Part shown: piece by piece, positions 1-8,265 of the stretch
Position numbering within the stretch: position 1 is the first letter of the stretch
How the letters are laid out: each line of letters begins with the position of its first letter
Source: Burkholderiales bacterium
GTDB taxonomy: Bacteria > Pseudomonadota > Gammaproteobacteria > Burkholderiales > SG8-41
DNA: 64,000 bases
Assembly (NCBI GenBank): GCA_019634975.1
Contig: JAHCAI010000008.1
Span: forward strand, 110,656-174,655
Reading direction: 5' to 3'
Program-made: the position numbers and the translations under genes
The notes under the pieces: model-generated
Seen by the model: only the letters and a program-made list of their open reading frames with translations
Databases searched by the model: none
What the model was told of the DNA's origin: nothing

Positions 1-495
1 GGCAGCTTCAGCCCGCAGGGCATGGCAGCCTTCACCCTTCTTGCGCCGGTCATGGCTGAACTGGACCTGCATGCGCAGTTCATGCTCGACGCCAACGCGC
101 TCGACGAGGTGCTGCCCCATTTCAGGCACTGGAAGTTGCCAGTGGTCATCGATCACATGGGCAATGTCGATGCCGCGCGTGGCACGGACCAGCCGGCCGT
201 ACGTCAGCTGTGCCGGCTGCTGGCGGAAGAACGCATCTGGGTCAAGGTCTCTGCCGCCTACCGCATCTCGGCCCGCCCTCCGGACTACCCGGACGCCCGC
301 GCGGTGCACGAGGCGCTGATCCGGGCCAATCCCGACCGCATCCTCTGGGGCAGCGACTGGCCGCATACGCGGCTGGAGCACGACATGCCTGACGACACTC
401 GCCTGCTCGACCTGTTCAATGAATGGACTCCCGATCCGGCAATGCGCCGCGCGATCCTTGTGGACAATCCGGCACGGCTCTACGGCTTCGGGTAA
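1..495 (+). CDS. LigI-like amidohydrolase, 5' truncated by window edge
   Basis: This is the C-terminal part of a TIM-barrel metal-dependent hydrolase of the amidohydrolase-2 / 2-pyrone-4,6-dicarboxylate lactonase type. The reading frame is open from base 1, so the gene starts outside the window. Its 165 visible residues align end to end with the next gene: shared blocks include MAELxLHAQFM, DHMGNVDA, RIWVKVS, GSDWPH (GTDWPH in the neighbour) and ILVDNPxxLY. The Asp of the SDWPH block is the usual metal or catalytic Asp of this family. The two genes are a tandem duplication separated by about 70 bp. The family hydrolyses lactones or related carboxylates in aromatic-acid breakdown, but the substrate here is unknown. 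Confidence 0.85.
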   Translation, partial: GSFSPQGMAAFTLLAPVMAELDLHAQFMLDANALDEVLPHFRHWKLPVVIDHMGNVDAARGTDQPAVRQLCRLLAEERIWVKVSAAYRISARPPDYPDARAVHEALIRANPDRILWGSDWPHTRLEHDMPDDTRLLDLFNEWTPDPAMRRAILVDNPARLYGFG

Positions 496-563
496 GCGCT
501 GGCATCGTTGAGCGGGGCGCGGACTTGCACTACCATCGCGGCTCACCCGAGGAAAACAAAGCC

Positions 564-1439
564 ATGGATCTGCCCTGCCTGCCTCCGATCGCCGATACCC
601 GCCCGCCGAAAATCCCCTCGCCGGCAGGCGCCTGCGACACCCATTTCCACATCTTCGGGCCGGTCGCGAAATTTCCCTTTGCCGAGAAGCGCTCGTACAC
701 CCCGGACGACGCGCCTTTGGAAAATTTGCTGAAACTGCTCGATACGCTGGGCATGGCCCGCGGGGTGGTCGTGCAGGGCCATCCCTACGGCACCGACAAT
801 AGCGTCGTGCTCGACGCGCTGAAGCGCGAGCCGAGACGCCTGCGCGCCGCCGCCATCGTCAAGCCCGACACCGGCCGCGACGAACTGAAAAAAATGGCCG
901 ATGCCGGCGTGCGCGCGCTGCGCTTTCATCACATGCCCCACGGCGTCGGCTTCAGTCCGCTGGGCATGCAGTCCTTCGAAAAGCTCTCGCCGATCATGGC
1001 CGAGCTCGCCCTGCACGCGCAGTTCATGATGGACGCCAATGCCCTCGACAGCGCGATGCCTTTTTTCAGAAACTGGAAACTGCCGATCGTGCTCGACCAC
1101 ATGGGCAACGTCGACGCCACGAAGGGCGCGAACCAGCCCGGCGTTCAGCAGATGTGCCGGCTGCTCGGCGAAGGCAGGATCTGGGTCAAGGTCTCCGGCG
1201 CCTACCGAGTGTCGACGCAGTATCCGGACTACCCCGACGCAAGGGCCATCCATGAAGCGCTGGTCAGGGCCAATCCCGATCAGGTGCTCTGGGGCACTGA
1301 CTGGCCGCATCCGCGACTGGAGCAGGACATGCCCGAGGACGGGCATCTGCTCGACCTGTTCAATGCCTGGACGCCGGACGAGGCGCTGCGCAGGAAAATC
1401 CTCGTCGATAATCCGCAGAAGCTGTACCGCTTCGATTAG
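564..1439 (+). CDS. LigI-like amidohydrolase (tandem copy 2)
   Basis: This 291-residue protein is a full-length amidohydrolase-2 family member. The N-terminal ACDTHFHIFGP carries the HxH metal-site motif of the barrel (strand 1), and GTDWPH near the C-terminus supplies the conserved Asp. The ATG at 564 was chosen because GAGGAAAAC lies just upstream and because the longer open frame overlaps the end of copy 1. Known relatives include 2-pyrone-4,6-dicarboxylate hydrolase (LigI) and other cytosolic lactonases. It is paralogous to the truncated gene before it. Its closeness to Bug proteins and LeuCD-like enzymes suggests a role in carboxylate catabolism; the exact reaction is an inference. Confidence 0.88.
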   Translation: MDLPCLPPIADTRPPKIPSPAGACDTHFHIFGPVAKFPFAEKRSYTPDDAPLENLLKLLDTLGMARGVVVQGHPYGTDNSVVLDALKREPRRLRAAAIVKPDTGRDELKKMADAGVRALRFHHMPHGVGFSPLGMQSFEKLSPIMAELALHAQFMMDANALDSAMPFFRNWKLPIVLDHMGNVDATKGANQPGVQQMCRLLGEGRIWVKVSGAYRVSTQYPDYPDARAIHEALVRANPDQVLWGTDWPHPRLEQDMPEDGHLLDLFNAWTPDEALRRKILVDNPQKLYRFD

Positions 1440-1506
1440 GCGTTCCCATGCGGAGCATGGTTTTGCTGCGCAAATTGCCCCTGAGGCAGCACAGCGCGAC
1501 CAGGCA

Positions 1507-2202
1507 TCAGGCCACGGCGTCAAACAGAATGCCGGCCATCGCGGTCAGCGCCATGGCCAACGCTCCCCAGAAAGTCACGCGCCAGGCACCGAGCAGGGTA
1601 CTGGCACCGCCGACCTTGGCAGCCAGCCCTCCGAGAAGCGCCAAAAACACCAGAGATAACCCGGATACCCACGGAATCAGCATGGCCCCCGGCGCCAGCG
1701 CGGCTGCGAGCAGGGGCAGCGCGGCCCCAACCGCAAAACTCGCGGCCGAAGCCAGCGCAGCCTGCACCGGCCGTGCGCTGAGCGTGTCGGTGATGCCCAG
1801 TTCATCGCGCGCATGTGCGGCCAGCGCATCGTGGGCCATCAACTGCTCGGCGACCTTCCGGGCCAACGCCGGATCCAGCCCGCGGCTGACGTAAATCGCG
1901 GTCAGTTCCCGCAGCTCGCCGGGGGTGTCCGTCTCCAGTTCCCTGCGCTCCAGGTCGAGTGCCGCCTTTTCCGAATCGGCCTGCGAGCAGACCGACACGT
2001 ATTCACCTGCGGCCATCGACATCGCGCCGGCAACGAGCCCGGCAGTCCCGGCAACCATGATGCTGCCATGAGCGGCATTGGCCGCGGCGACGCCCAGGAT
2101 AAGGCTCGCCGTCGACACAATGCCGTCATTGGCGCCAAGCACGGCCGCGCGCAGCCAGCCGATGTGGCTGATGCGGTGGCGCTCCTTGTGGCGTGGCGTC
2201 AT
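1507..2202 (-). CDS. VIT1/CCC1 family membrane transporter
   Basis: This 231-residue protein matches the VIT1/CCC1 family, which moves Fe or Mn across membranes. The family hallmark GANDGIVSTASLILGV is at residues 24-39, followed by a second N-terminal helix ending in SMAAGEYVSV. A charged cytoplasmic stretch (about residues 73-130) holds the acidic helices that bind metal in this family. Hydrophobic C-terminal segments follow (SFAVGAALPLLAA and later). It is the last gene of a minus-strand series, 19 bp after the Bug protein. No metal-related gene is nearby, so its place at the end of a carboxylate cluster may be incidental. Confidence 0.88.
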   Translation of the reverse strand: MTPRHKERHRISHIGWLRAAVLGANDGIVSTASLILGVAAANAAHGSIMVAGTAGLVAGAMSMAAGEYVSVCSQADSEKAALDLERRELETDTPGELRELTAIYVSRGLDPALARKVAEQLMAHDALAAHARDELGITDTLSARPVQAALASAASFAVGAALPLLAAALAPGAMLIPWVSGLSLVFLALLGGLAAKVGGASTLLGAWRVTFWGALAMALTAMAGILFDAVA

Positions 2203-2221
2203 GCCGCAGACGGCCCCCGGG

Positions 2222-3217
2222 TCATGGCTTGGCCTTCACCAGTTCGAGTTCCGTCAAAAACCCCCTCAGCTCCGCATACTCGGCATCCATGTATTTCCTG
2301 GTCTCCGCCGCCGGCTTGTATTCGTTGTCCCAGTTGTTGTCGGCGAGTTCCTTCTTCCAGGCATCAGCCTGGGAGAGCTGGCTCAGAACCCTGTCCCAGT
2401 AGGCAATCTGCGCCGGTGTCATGCCGGGCGGTCCGATCAGACCGCGCCAGTTCGACACTACGGCATTGGCACCCTGCTCCTTCCATGTCGGCACACTGGC
2501 ATAAATGCCGGTGAGCCGTTGCGGTGCGGCGACGGCAATGACGCGGATGGTTCCGGCCTCCAGGTGCTTGCGCATCAGGCCGACCGAGCCCGGCACGGCA
2601 TCGACGTGGCCGCCAAGCAGCGCGGTGACGGCCTGGCCGCCGGACTGGAACACGGGGGTGCGCGTCTTGCGCAGATCGATGCCGGCATCCTTCAGTGCCA
2701 TCGCAATACCCTGGTGGTTGGGATTACCGAGGCTGGTGGCCACGCCGAAGCTCAGCGCGCCCGGGTCCTTCTTCATGCGTTCGAGCAGTTCGCGCCCATT
2801 CTTGATCGGCGAATCGGCCTTCACCGCGACGGTGATGTATTCATCGAAGAGTATCGCCAGCGGCGTCAAATCGCTGTAAGTGACCTTGGAGCGGCCCGAA
2901 ATGTGGTTGGTCAGCAGGCTTTTTGATGCGATCGACACGAAATGGCCGTTGCCCGCCTGGCTCTGCAGATAACCGTAGGCGATCGCGCCGCCGCCGCCGG
3001 GCTTGTTGACCACGGTGATCGAGGTCGGCACCGCCTTCTGGTCCTGCAGGATTTTCTGGATCAGCCGGCCCGTCGAGTCCTGGCCGCTGCCCGGCGCGGT
3101 GTTGATGACGATTTCGACGTTCTTGTCGGGTTGCCAGGACTGCGCCTGTGCGAACGTGCCCGACACCGCCAGCGTGAATCCCGCCAGCACCACTGCCATC
3201 CCGCGTGTTGCGCTCAT
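2222..3217 (-). CDS. Bug-type (TctC-like) periplasmic substrate-binding protein
   Basis: This 331-residue protein belongs to the Bug/tripartite tricarboxylate transporter receptor family. It has a cleavable signal peptide (residues 1 to about 25, ending in TFAQAQS) and the characteristic N-terminal ligand-loop block NTAPGSGQDSTGR, then the conserved VVNKPGGGGAIAYGYL segment. The ATG at 3217 has a strong GGAGGAG site 6 to 7 bases upstream. Family members bind carboxylates in the periplasm and deliver them to TctAB. A TctAB pair lies upstream in the same direction (10577-12560), so this is one of two candidate receptors for it. The ligand is unknown. Confidence 0.93.
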   Translation of the reverse strand: MSATRGMAVVLAGFTLAVSGTFAQAQSWQPDKNVEIVINTAPGSGQDSTGRLIQKILQDQKAVPTSITVVNKPGGGGAIAYGYLQSQAGNGHFVSIASKSLLTNHISGRSKVTYSDLTPLAILFDEYITVAVKADSPIKNGRELLERMKKDPGALSFGVATSLGNPNHQGIAMALKDAGIDLRKTRTPVFQSGGQAVTALLGGHVDAVPGSVGLMRKHLEAGTIRVIAVAAPQRLTGIYASVPTWKEQGANAVVSNWRGLIGPPGMTPAQIAYWDRVLSQLSQADAWKKELADNNWDNEYKPAAETRKYMDAEYAELRGFLTELELVKAKP

Positions 3218-3236
3218 TGTTGCTCCTCCGTTGTGG

Positions 3237-3345
3237 TTGCTCCGGCGAAAACCGGAACCAGATTTCCGGCTGCCGCGCGACCGCCGCCGTTTTTTTTGAT
3301 GCCGGCCTGCGTGGCCGGCATGACGGTTCGGATCGGTCGCGACAG
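3237..3345. repeat. REP-like inverted repeat
   Basis: The gap between leuD and the Bug gene holds a sequence of the CCGGCGAAAACCGGAA...ATGCCGGCC-TGCGT-GGCCGGCAT type. The second part (about 3299-3322) is a perfect 9-bp hairpin. It resembles the extragenic palindromes common in proteobacteria. No T-run follows the hairpin on either strand, so it is not a typical terminator. Confidence 0.6.
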
Positions 3346-3358
3346 CCTTGAATCGTCG

Positions 3359-3973
3359 TCAGGCCCGCGCCGTCAGCCAGGGCCGGTCCTTGTAATACCC
3401 TTTCTCGAAGCCTTCGATCTTCGCCGCGTACTGCTGGGTGCGGGCGATGTCATCCAGGCCTTCCAGCAGGCAGCGCTTGCGCACCTCGTGGATCTCGAAT
3501 TTGTGCACCTTGCCGGCGACGTCGGTCACCGTCTGGGCGGCGAGGTCGACGCTGATTTTCGCCCCCGGCTGGTCCTGCAGCTGGCGGCGGATGTCGGCGC
3601 ACTCCTGCTCGGAAAGCGTCAGCGCCAGCAGGCCGTTCTTGGCGCAGTTGGCGGCGAAGATGTCGCCGAAACTCGGCGCGATCACGCAGCGGATGCCGAA
3701 CTCGTAGAGCGCATAGACCGCGGTCTCGCGCGAGGAGCCGCAGCCGAAGTTGCGGTCGGCGACGATGATGCCCGACTGGTCGTAGGGCGCGGCATTGAGC
3801 ATGAACTCGGTCTGGGTGCCGTCCGGGCGGAAACGCGAGTCATAGAACAGGATCTCGCGGTACTTGGGCCCGCGCGGCACCTTGTTGAAGCGCGTCGGGC
3901 ACAGCTGGTTGGTGTCGATGTTCGCCTCGTGCATCGGCACGGCAATCGCGTTGAGTGTGGTGAAGGGTTGCAT
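3359..3973 (-). CDS. leuD: 3-isopropylmalate dehydratase small subunit-like (LeuD)
   Basis: This 204-residue protein is a LeuD-type aconitase swivel subunit. It begins MQPFTTLNAIAVPM, carries the substrate-loop block FGCGSSRETAVYAL, and ends in the family's typical GLDDIARTQQY...FEKGYY tail. The start at 3973 has an AGGAGCAACC site directly upstream; the open frame runs 20 codons further but without support. LeuD pairs with LeuC to isomerise a 2-hydroxyacid to its 3-hydroxy isomer. It lies after two LeuC-like genes in a transport/catabolic cluster rather than with leuA or leuB of leucine synthesis. A catabolic substrate is therefore possible, although a leucine role is not excluded. Confidence 0.92.
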   Translation of the reverse strand: MQPFTTLNAIAVPMHEANIDTNQLCPTRFNKVPRGPKYREILFYDSRFRPDGTQTEFMLNAAPYDQSGIIVADRNFGCGSSRETAVYALYEFGIRCVIAPSFGDIFAANCAKNGLLALTLSEQECADIRRQLQDQPGAKISVDLAAQTVTDVAGKVHKFEIHEVRKRCLLEGLDDIARTQQYAAKIEGFEKGYYKDRPWLTARA

Positions 3974-4000
3974 GGTTGCTCCTGAAAGCTGAAAGCGTTT

Positions 4001-4162
4001 AGCCACAGAAGTCACCGAGAACTGCAAAATCAATTAACAGGATGTGCAGGAAAAACAGGATTAAAAACCGGAACATCGCTGTCCAGCACATCGGCCAGCG
4101 GGTTTTATCCTGAATATCCTGCCCATCTTGTTAAATCGTTTTTTCTCTGTGAACTCTGTTGT
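4001..4162. repeat. CACAGAG-arm palindromic element, copy 1
   Basis: The leuC-leuD gap is filled by an imperfect inverted repeat. The left arm is GCCACAGAAGTCACCGAGAA and the right arm has TTCTCTGTGAACTCTG. Inside is a second inverted pair, AACAGGATGTGCAGG / CCTGCCCATCTTGTT. The same architecture recurs at 5629, 9361 and 46488. It is probably a non-autonomous, REP- or MITE-like element. Confidence 0.75.
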
Positions 4163-4193
4163 CAAGTATTTGATTTTATTTAATTATTTCTCG
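4161..4193 (+). repeat. AT-rich dispersed motif, copy G (overlaps leuC stop)
   Basis: The segment CAAGTATTTGATTTTATT followed by TAATTATTTC matches the seven-copy AT-rich motif. It supplies the last codons and the stop of leuC (C-terminus EIIK versus EILK in the paralog). It also abuts the right arm of a CACAGAG element. Confidence 0.7.
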
Positions 4194-5588
4194 AACGTCG
4201 GTCAAGTGCCCCTTGATCGCCGCCGCCGCGGCCATCGCCGGGCTGACGAGATGGGTGCGACCTCCCGGTCCCTGGCGGTTGCGGAAATTGCGGTTGGAGG
4301 TCGACGCACAACGCTCACCCGGCTGCAGATAATCGCCGTTGATGGCAGTGCACATCGAGCAGCCGGGATCACGCCATTCGAAGCCGGCCTCGGTGAACAC
4401 CTTGTCGAGGCCCTCGGCTTCGGCCTGGCGCTTGACGGCCATCGAGCCGGGCACGACCCAGGTCGTCACTTTCGCCTTGCCGTGTTTCGCCACTTCGGCG
4501 GCGGCGCGCAAGTCCTCGATACGGGCATTGGTGCAGGAGCCGATGAACACGCGGTCGAGCTTGATGTCCTGCAGCGCCATGCCGGGCCGCAGCGCCATGT
4601 AGTCGAGCGCGGTTTCCAGCTCGGCGCGCTTCTTGTCATCCTTGACCACTGACGGATCGGGCACGACCCCGTCGATCGGCAGCGCGTGTTCCGGCGTGAT
4701 GCCCCAGGTCGCCGTCGGCGCGATCTGCGCGGCATCGAGCGTGACTTCCCGATCGAATGTCGCGCCCTCATCGCTGGCCAGCGCACGCCAGCCGTCAAGC
4801 GCCTGCTCCCAGGCCTTGCCCTTGGGCGCATACGGCCTGCCTTCGACATAGGCATAGGTCTTGTCATCGGGCGCGATCAGGCCGACGCGGCCGCCAGCCT
4901 CGATCGACATGTTGCAGACGGTCATGCGGCCTTCCATGCCCAGCTTGCGGATCGTCGATCCGGCATATTCGATGGCATGGCCGGTGGCGCCGTCGACGCC
5001 GATTTTCGCGATCAGCGCCAGGATGAGGTCCTTCGCGCTGACGCCGAAGCCGAGTTCGCCGTCGATGGTGATGCGCATCGCCTTCGGTTTGCGCTGCCAC
5101 AGCGTCTGGGTCGCCATCACATGCGCGAATTCCGAGGCGCCGACGCCGTAGGCGAGGCAGCCGAAGGCGCCGTGGGTCGAGGTGTGCGAATCATTGCCGA
5201 TGACGAACAACCCCGGCTGGATGATGCCCTGCTCCGGCGGCACGATGTGCATGATGCCCTGCTGCTCGTGCGCCATGCCGAACAGCGTGACGCCGAACTT
5301 GTTCGCCATGTCCTGCAGGTCGATCACCATGTTGCGGATGCCGGCATCGGGTATGCCCGCCGGTCCTTTTGCGCGGCCGGTGGTCGGCACATAGTGGTCG
5401 GTGAAGGCGAAGATCTGCCGGGGCTTGCGTGCCTTGCGGCCGGTCTTGTCGAGCGCGGTGAAGGCATGCAGCGTGTTTTCCTGTGCCAGCGCGACGTCGA
5501 CGTACATCAGCGACTCGCCCTCGTCGGTGAGGATATGGTGGGAATCCCAGAGTTTCCCGATGATCGTTTGCGGGGTGTTGCCGGTCAT
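4176..5588 (-). CDS. leuC: 3-isopropylmalate dehydratase large subunit-like (LeuC)
   Basis: This 470-residue protein is a LeuC-type aconitase-fold large subunit. Iron-sulfur ligands are visible as GSCTNARIEDL and DPGCSMCTAINGD, and the active-site block GNDSHTSTHGAFG is intact. The C-terminal third (CASTSNRNFRNRQGPGGR and onward) is almost identical to the paralog at 5824-7239. It works with LeuD, which follows 200 bp downstream with only a repeat element between them. Its context is a TTT-transporter cluster, so it may act on a carboxylate other than isopropylmalate. Confidence 0.93.
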   Translation of the reverse strand: MTGNTPQTIIGKLWDSHHILTDEGESLMYVDVALAQENTLHAFTALDKTGRKARKPRQIFAFTDHYVPTTGRAKGPAGIPDAGIRNMVIDLQDMANKFGVTLFGMAHEQQGIMHIVPPEQGIIQPGLFVIGNDSHTSTHGAFGCLAYGVGASEFAHVMATQTLWQRKPKAMRITIDGELGFGVSAKDLILALIAKIGVDGATGHAIEYAGSTIRKLGMEGRMTVCNMSIEAGGRVGLIAPDDKTYAYVEGRPYAPKGKAWEQALDGWRALASDEGATFDREVTLDAAQIAPTATWGITPEHALPIDGVVPDPSVVKDDKKRAELETALDYMALRPGMALQDIKLDRVFIGSCTNARIEDLRAAAEVAKHGKAKVTTWVVPGSMAVKRQAEAEGLDKVFTEAGFEWRDPGCSMCTAINGDYLQPGERCASTSNRNFRNRQGPGGRTHLVSPAMAAAAAIKGHLTDVREIIK

Positions 5589-5628
5589 GATGCGGTGCTT
5601 CCTTGTAAAACAAGTTCAAAAACTTTTG

Positions 5629-5805
5629 GCCACAGAGCGCACAGAGAAAAACCAGAACCGATTTAACAGGATGGACAGGATTTTCAGGATAAAAACCGCT
5701 GGTTGATGTGCCAGACAGCGATGTCCCGGTTTGTAATCGTGCTTATCCTGCACATCCTGTTAATGGATTCTGCAGTTCTCTGTGCCCTCTGTGTCCTCTG
5801 TGGCT
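5629..5805. repeat. CACAGAG-arm palindromic element, copy 2
   Basis: This is the longest of the four copies and fills the gap between the two leuC-like genes. The left arm is GGCCACAGAGCGCACAGAG; the right arm has TTCTCTGTGCCCTCTGTG and TCCTCTGTGGC. Inner inverted pairs are TTTAACAGGATGGACAGGAT and TATCCTGCACATCCTGTTAA. It is non-coding. Confidence 0.8.
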
Positions 5806-5823
5806 GCTTTTGGCTTTTCACTG

Positions 5824-7239
5824 TCACTTCAATATCTCCCGCACATCCGCAAAGTGCCCCTTGATCGCCGCCGCCGCGGCCATCGCCGGGCTGACGAGGT
5901 GGGTGCGGCCGCCGGGACCCTGGCGGTTGCGGAAATTGCGGTTGGAGGTCGAGGCGCAGCGTTCGCCCGGCTTCAGCTGGTCGCCGTTGATCGCGGTGCA
6001 CAGCGAGCAGCCCGGATCGCGCCATTCAAAACCTGCTGTGGTCAGGATCCTGTCCAGGCCCTCGGCTTCGGCCTGGCGCTTGACGGTCTGCGAACCCGGC
6101 ACGACCCAGGCCGGCACCACGGCCTTGCCGCGTTTCGCCACCTCGGCGGCGGCGCGGATGTCCTCGATGCGACTGTTGGTGCAGGAACCGATGAACACGC
6201 GGTCGATCCGGATGTCCTGCAGCGCCATGCCGGCCTTGAGGCCCATGTAGTCGAGCGCCATCGCCCAGTCGCTGCGGCGGCGTTCGTCGGGCGCGTTCTT
6301 CGGATCGGGCACGCTGCCGCCGACGGCGCCTGCCATTTCCGGATTGACGCCCCAGGTCACCATCGGTTCGATCTGCGCGGCGTCCAGCATGACTTCGCGG
6401 TCGAATTCCGCGCCGGCGTCACTGGGCAGGGACTGCCACAGCGCCATCGCCGCATCCCACTCGACACCCCGCTTCGGCGCCCAGGGGCGGCCGTCCAAGT
6501 AGGCAAAGGTGGTGTCGTCGGGCGCGATCATGCCGCAGCGCGCACCGGCCTCGATCGACATGTTGCACACGGTCATGCGGCCTTCCATGCTCATGCGGCG
6601 GAAAGTGCTGCCGGCGTATTCGATGGCATGGCCGACACCGCCGGCAGCGCCGATTTTCGCGATCACCGCAAGAATGATGTCCTTGGGGGCGACGCCGAAA
6701 CCCAACTCGCCATCGACGGTGATGCGCAGCGTCTTCGGCTTGCGTTGCCAGGTCGCCTGCGTCGCCAGCACGTGGGTCATGTCGGAGGCGCCGATGCCGA
6801 AGGCGATGCTGCCGAAGGCGCCGTGGGTCGAAGTGTGGGAGTCGGCACCGCAGATCAGCATGCCGGGCTGGGTGATGCCCTGCTCCGGCGGCACGATGTG
6901 CAGGATGCCCTGCGCCGGGTCGTCGAAACCGAAGAGGCGGATGCCGTGCAGCTTCGTATTCTCGTGCTGGGCGATCACCATGTTGCGGATTTCGTCGACG
7001 GCGATGCCGGCGATGCCCCTGTCGCGCCCGCTGGTCGGCACATAGTGGTCGGTGAAGGCGAAAACCTGATGCGGCCTTGCGACCTTCTGCCCGCGGCGCT
7101 TCAGCGCGGCAAAAGCGTGCGAGGAACCTTCATGGATCAGCGCACGGTCGACATAGAGCAGGATCTCGCCCTCCTCCTCGGCCACCACGTGGGCTTCCCA
7201 TATCCTGTCGAACATCGTGCGGGCGGTCATGGCGCTCAC
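5824..7239 (-). CDS. LeuC-like aconitase-family large subunit (paralog 2)
   Basis: This 471-residue protein is a second LeuC-type large subunit. It has GSCTNSRIEDI and DPGCSLCTAINGD for the cluster and GADSHTSTHGAFGS at the active site. It is full length and co-directional with the first copy, but diverges through the middle of the protein. It begins 3 bp after the stop of the Bug protein at 7243, suggesting co-translation. Only one LeuD is visible, so the two large subunits may share it or this copy may have a different partner. Its substrate is probably that of the transporter system; this is inference from context. Confidence 0.9.
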   Translation of the reverse strand: MSAMTARTMFDRIWEAHVVAEEEGEILLYVDRALIHEGSSHAFAALKRRGQKVARPHQVFAFTDHYVPTSGRDRGIAGIAVDEIRNMVIAQHENTKLHGIRLFGFDDPAQGILHIVPPEQGITQPGMLICGADSHTSTHGAFGSIAFGIGASDMTHVLATQATWQRKPKTLRITVDGELGFGVAPKDIILAVIAKIGAAGGVGHAIEYAGSTFRRMSMEGRMTVCNMSIEAGARCGMIAPDDTTFAYLDGRPWAPKRGVEWDAAMALWQSLPSDAGAEFDREVMLDAAQIEPMVTWGVNPEMAGAVGGSVPDPKNAPDERRRSDWAMALDYMGLKAGMALQDIRIDRVFIGSCTNSRIEDIRAAAEVAKRGKAVVPAWVVPGSQTVKRQAEAEGLDRILTTAGFEWRDPGCSLCTAINGDQLKPGERCASTSNRNFRNRQGPGGRTHLVSPAMAAAAAIKGHFADVREILK

Positions 7240-7242
7240 CGG

Positions 7243-8211
7243 TTACTTTGCCAGGCCGAGATCGCCGAGAATCGCGCGGAAATCCTTGTACTCCCGATCC
7301 AGGTAGGCCTTCGCCTGGCTGCTGCCGAGATAATTGTCACCCCAGTAATTCTTCGCCAGATCCTGTTTCCAGGCTTCGGAACGGGTCATCGCCGCAAAGG
7401 CGGAGTCCCAGAAGGCGGTCTGTGCCGGCGTCATGCCCCTGGGGCCCACCATGCCGCGCCAGGTGTCAAAACTCGCATCCACACCGAGGTCGCGCCAGGT
7501 CGGCACCGCCGCCAGGTCTCCGCCCAGCCGTTGCGGCGAGGAAATCGCCAGCGCCCTCAGCTTGCCGGCCTTGATGTGAGGCAGCAGGTTGGCCACCGGT
7601 GCCGGCACGACGTCGACATGGCCGCCCAGCAGCGCGCCGGTGACTTCACCGCCGGACTTGAACACCACCATCTTCAGGCGTTTCGCGTCACCGCCGGCCT
7701 TGCCGATCACCTGGCCCACCACCATGTGGCTGGTGCCGCCGATCGCGGTGACGCCGAAGCTCAGCGACTGGGGATCCTGCTTCAGGCGTGCCACCAGGTC
7801 GCGGCCGTCCTTGACCGGCGAATCGGCGCGCACCGCGAACAGGATGTATTCGCTGAACAGCTGTGCCAGCGGCGTCACATCGGTATAGGTCAGATTGCTC
7901 GCGCCGGTGATGTGGTTGGTCAGCAGCGGCACGGTGCTCACCGACACGAAATGACCATCGCCCGCATGCTGGTTCAGATAAATCATGCCCAGCCGGCCAC
8001 CCGCTCCGGGCTTGTTGACCACCACGCTGCGGTCAATCAGCTTGAGGTTCTGCAGCAGGGCCTGCACCGCACGCCCGGTTTTGTCGGTCCCGCCGCCGGG
8101 CCCCGAGGGCACAATGACCTCGACATTGCGCTCCGGCTTCCACTCCTGTGCCCATGAGGGCATCGCTGCCAGCAGGCCTGCGATGAAGCCTGCGCGAAAA
8201 ATGCTCTTCAT
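7243..8211 (-). CDS. Bug-type (TctC-like) periplasmic substrate-binding protein
   Basis: This 322-residue receptor has a signal peptide (MKSIFRAGFIAGLLAAMPSW) and the family blocks VEVIVPSGPGGGTDKTGR and VVNKPGAGGRLGM. The ATG at 8211 was chosen because AAAGG lies 9 bases upstream. An in-frame ATG at 8220 would sit directly on that site, and the open frame extends further without support. It lies between the PanE-like gene and the second leuC-like gene. It is a candidate receptor for the TctAB permease encoded upstream on the same strand. It is clearly related to, but distinct from, the Bug protein at 2222-3217. Confidence 0.92.
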   Translation of the reverse strand: MKSIFRAGFIAGLLAAMPSWAQEWKPERNVEVIVPSGPGGGTDKTGRAVQALLQNLKLIDRSVVVNKPGAGGRLGMIYLNQHAGDGHFVSVSTVPLLTNHITGASNLTYTDVTPLAQLFSEYILFAVRADSPVKDGRDLVARLKQDPQSLSFGVTAIGGTSHMVVGQVIGKAGGDAKRLKMVVFKSGGEVTGALLGGHVDVVPAPVANLLPHIKAGKLRALAISSPQRLGGDLAAVPTWRDLGVDASFDTWRGMVGPRGMTPAQTAFWDSAFAAMTRSEAWKQDLAKNYWGDNYLGSSQAKAYLDREYKDFRAILGDLGLAK

Positions 8212-8265
8212 TGTGATCATCCTTTGCCTGCGGCGGAACTTGCATCCCGCCGCGCTTCGTTTCAA

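Noticed and set aside
3299..3322. Hairpin after leuD as a terminator
   Set aside because: The stem is perfect, but no T-run follows on either strand; it fits a REP-like repeat better.
5782..8157. Plus-strand open frame of 791 codons opposite leuC2 and the Bug gene
   Set aside because: Antisense to two well-supported genes; low-complexity His/Arg/Gly composition.
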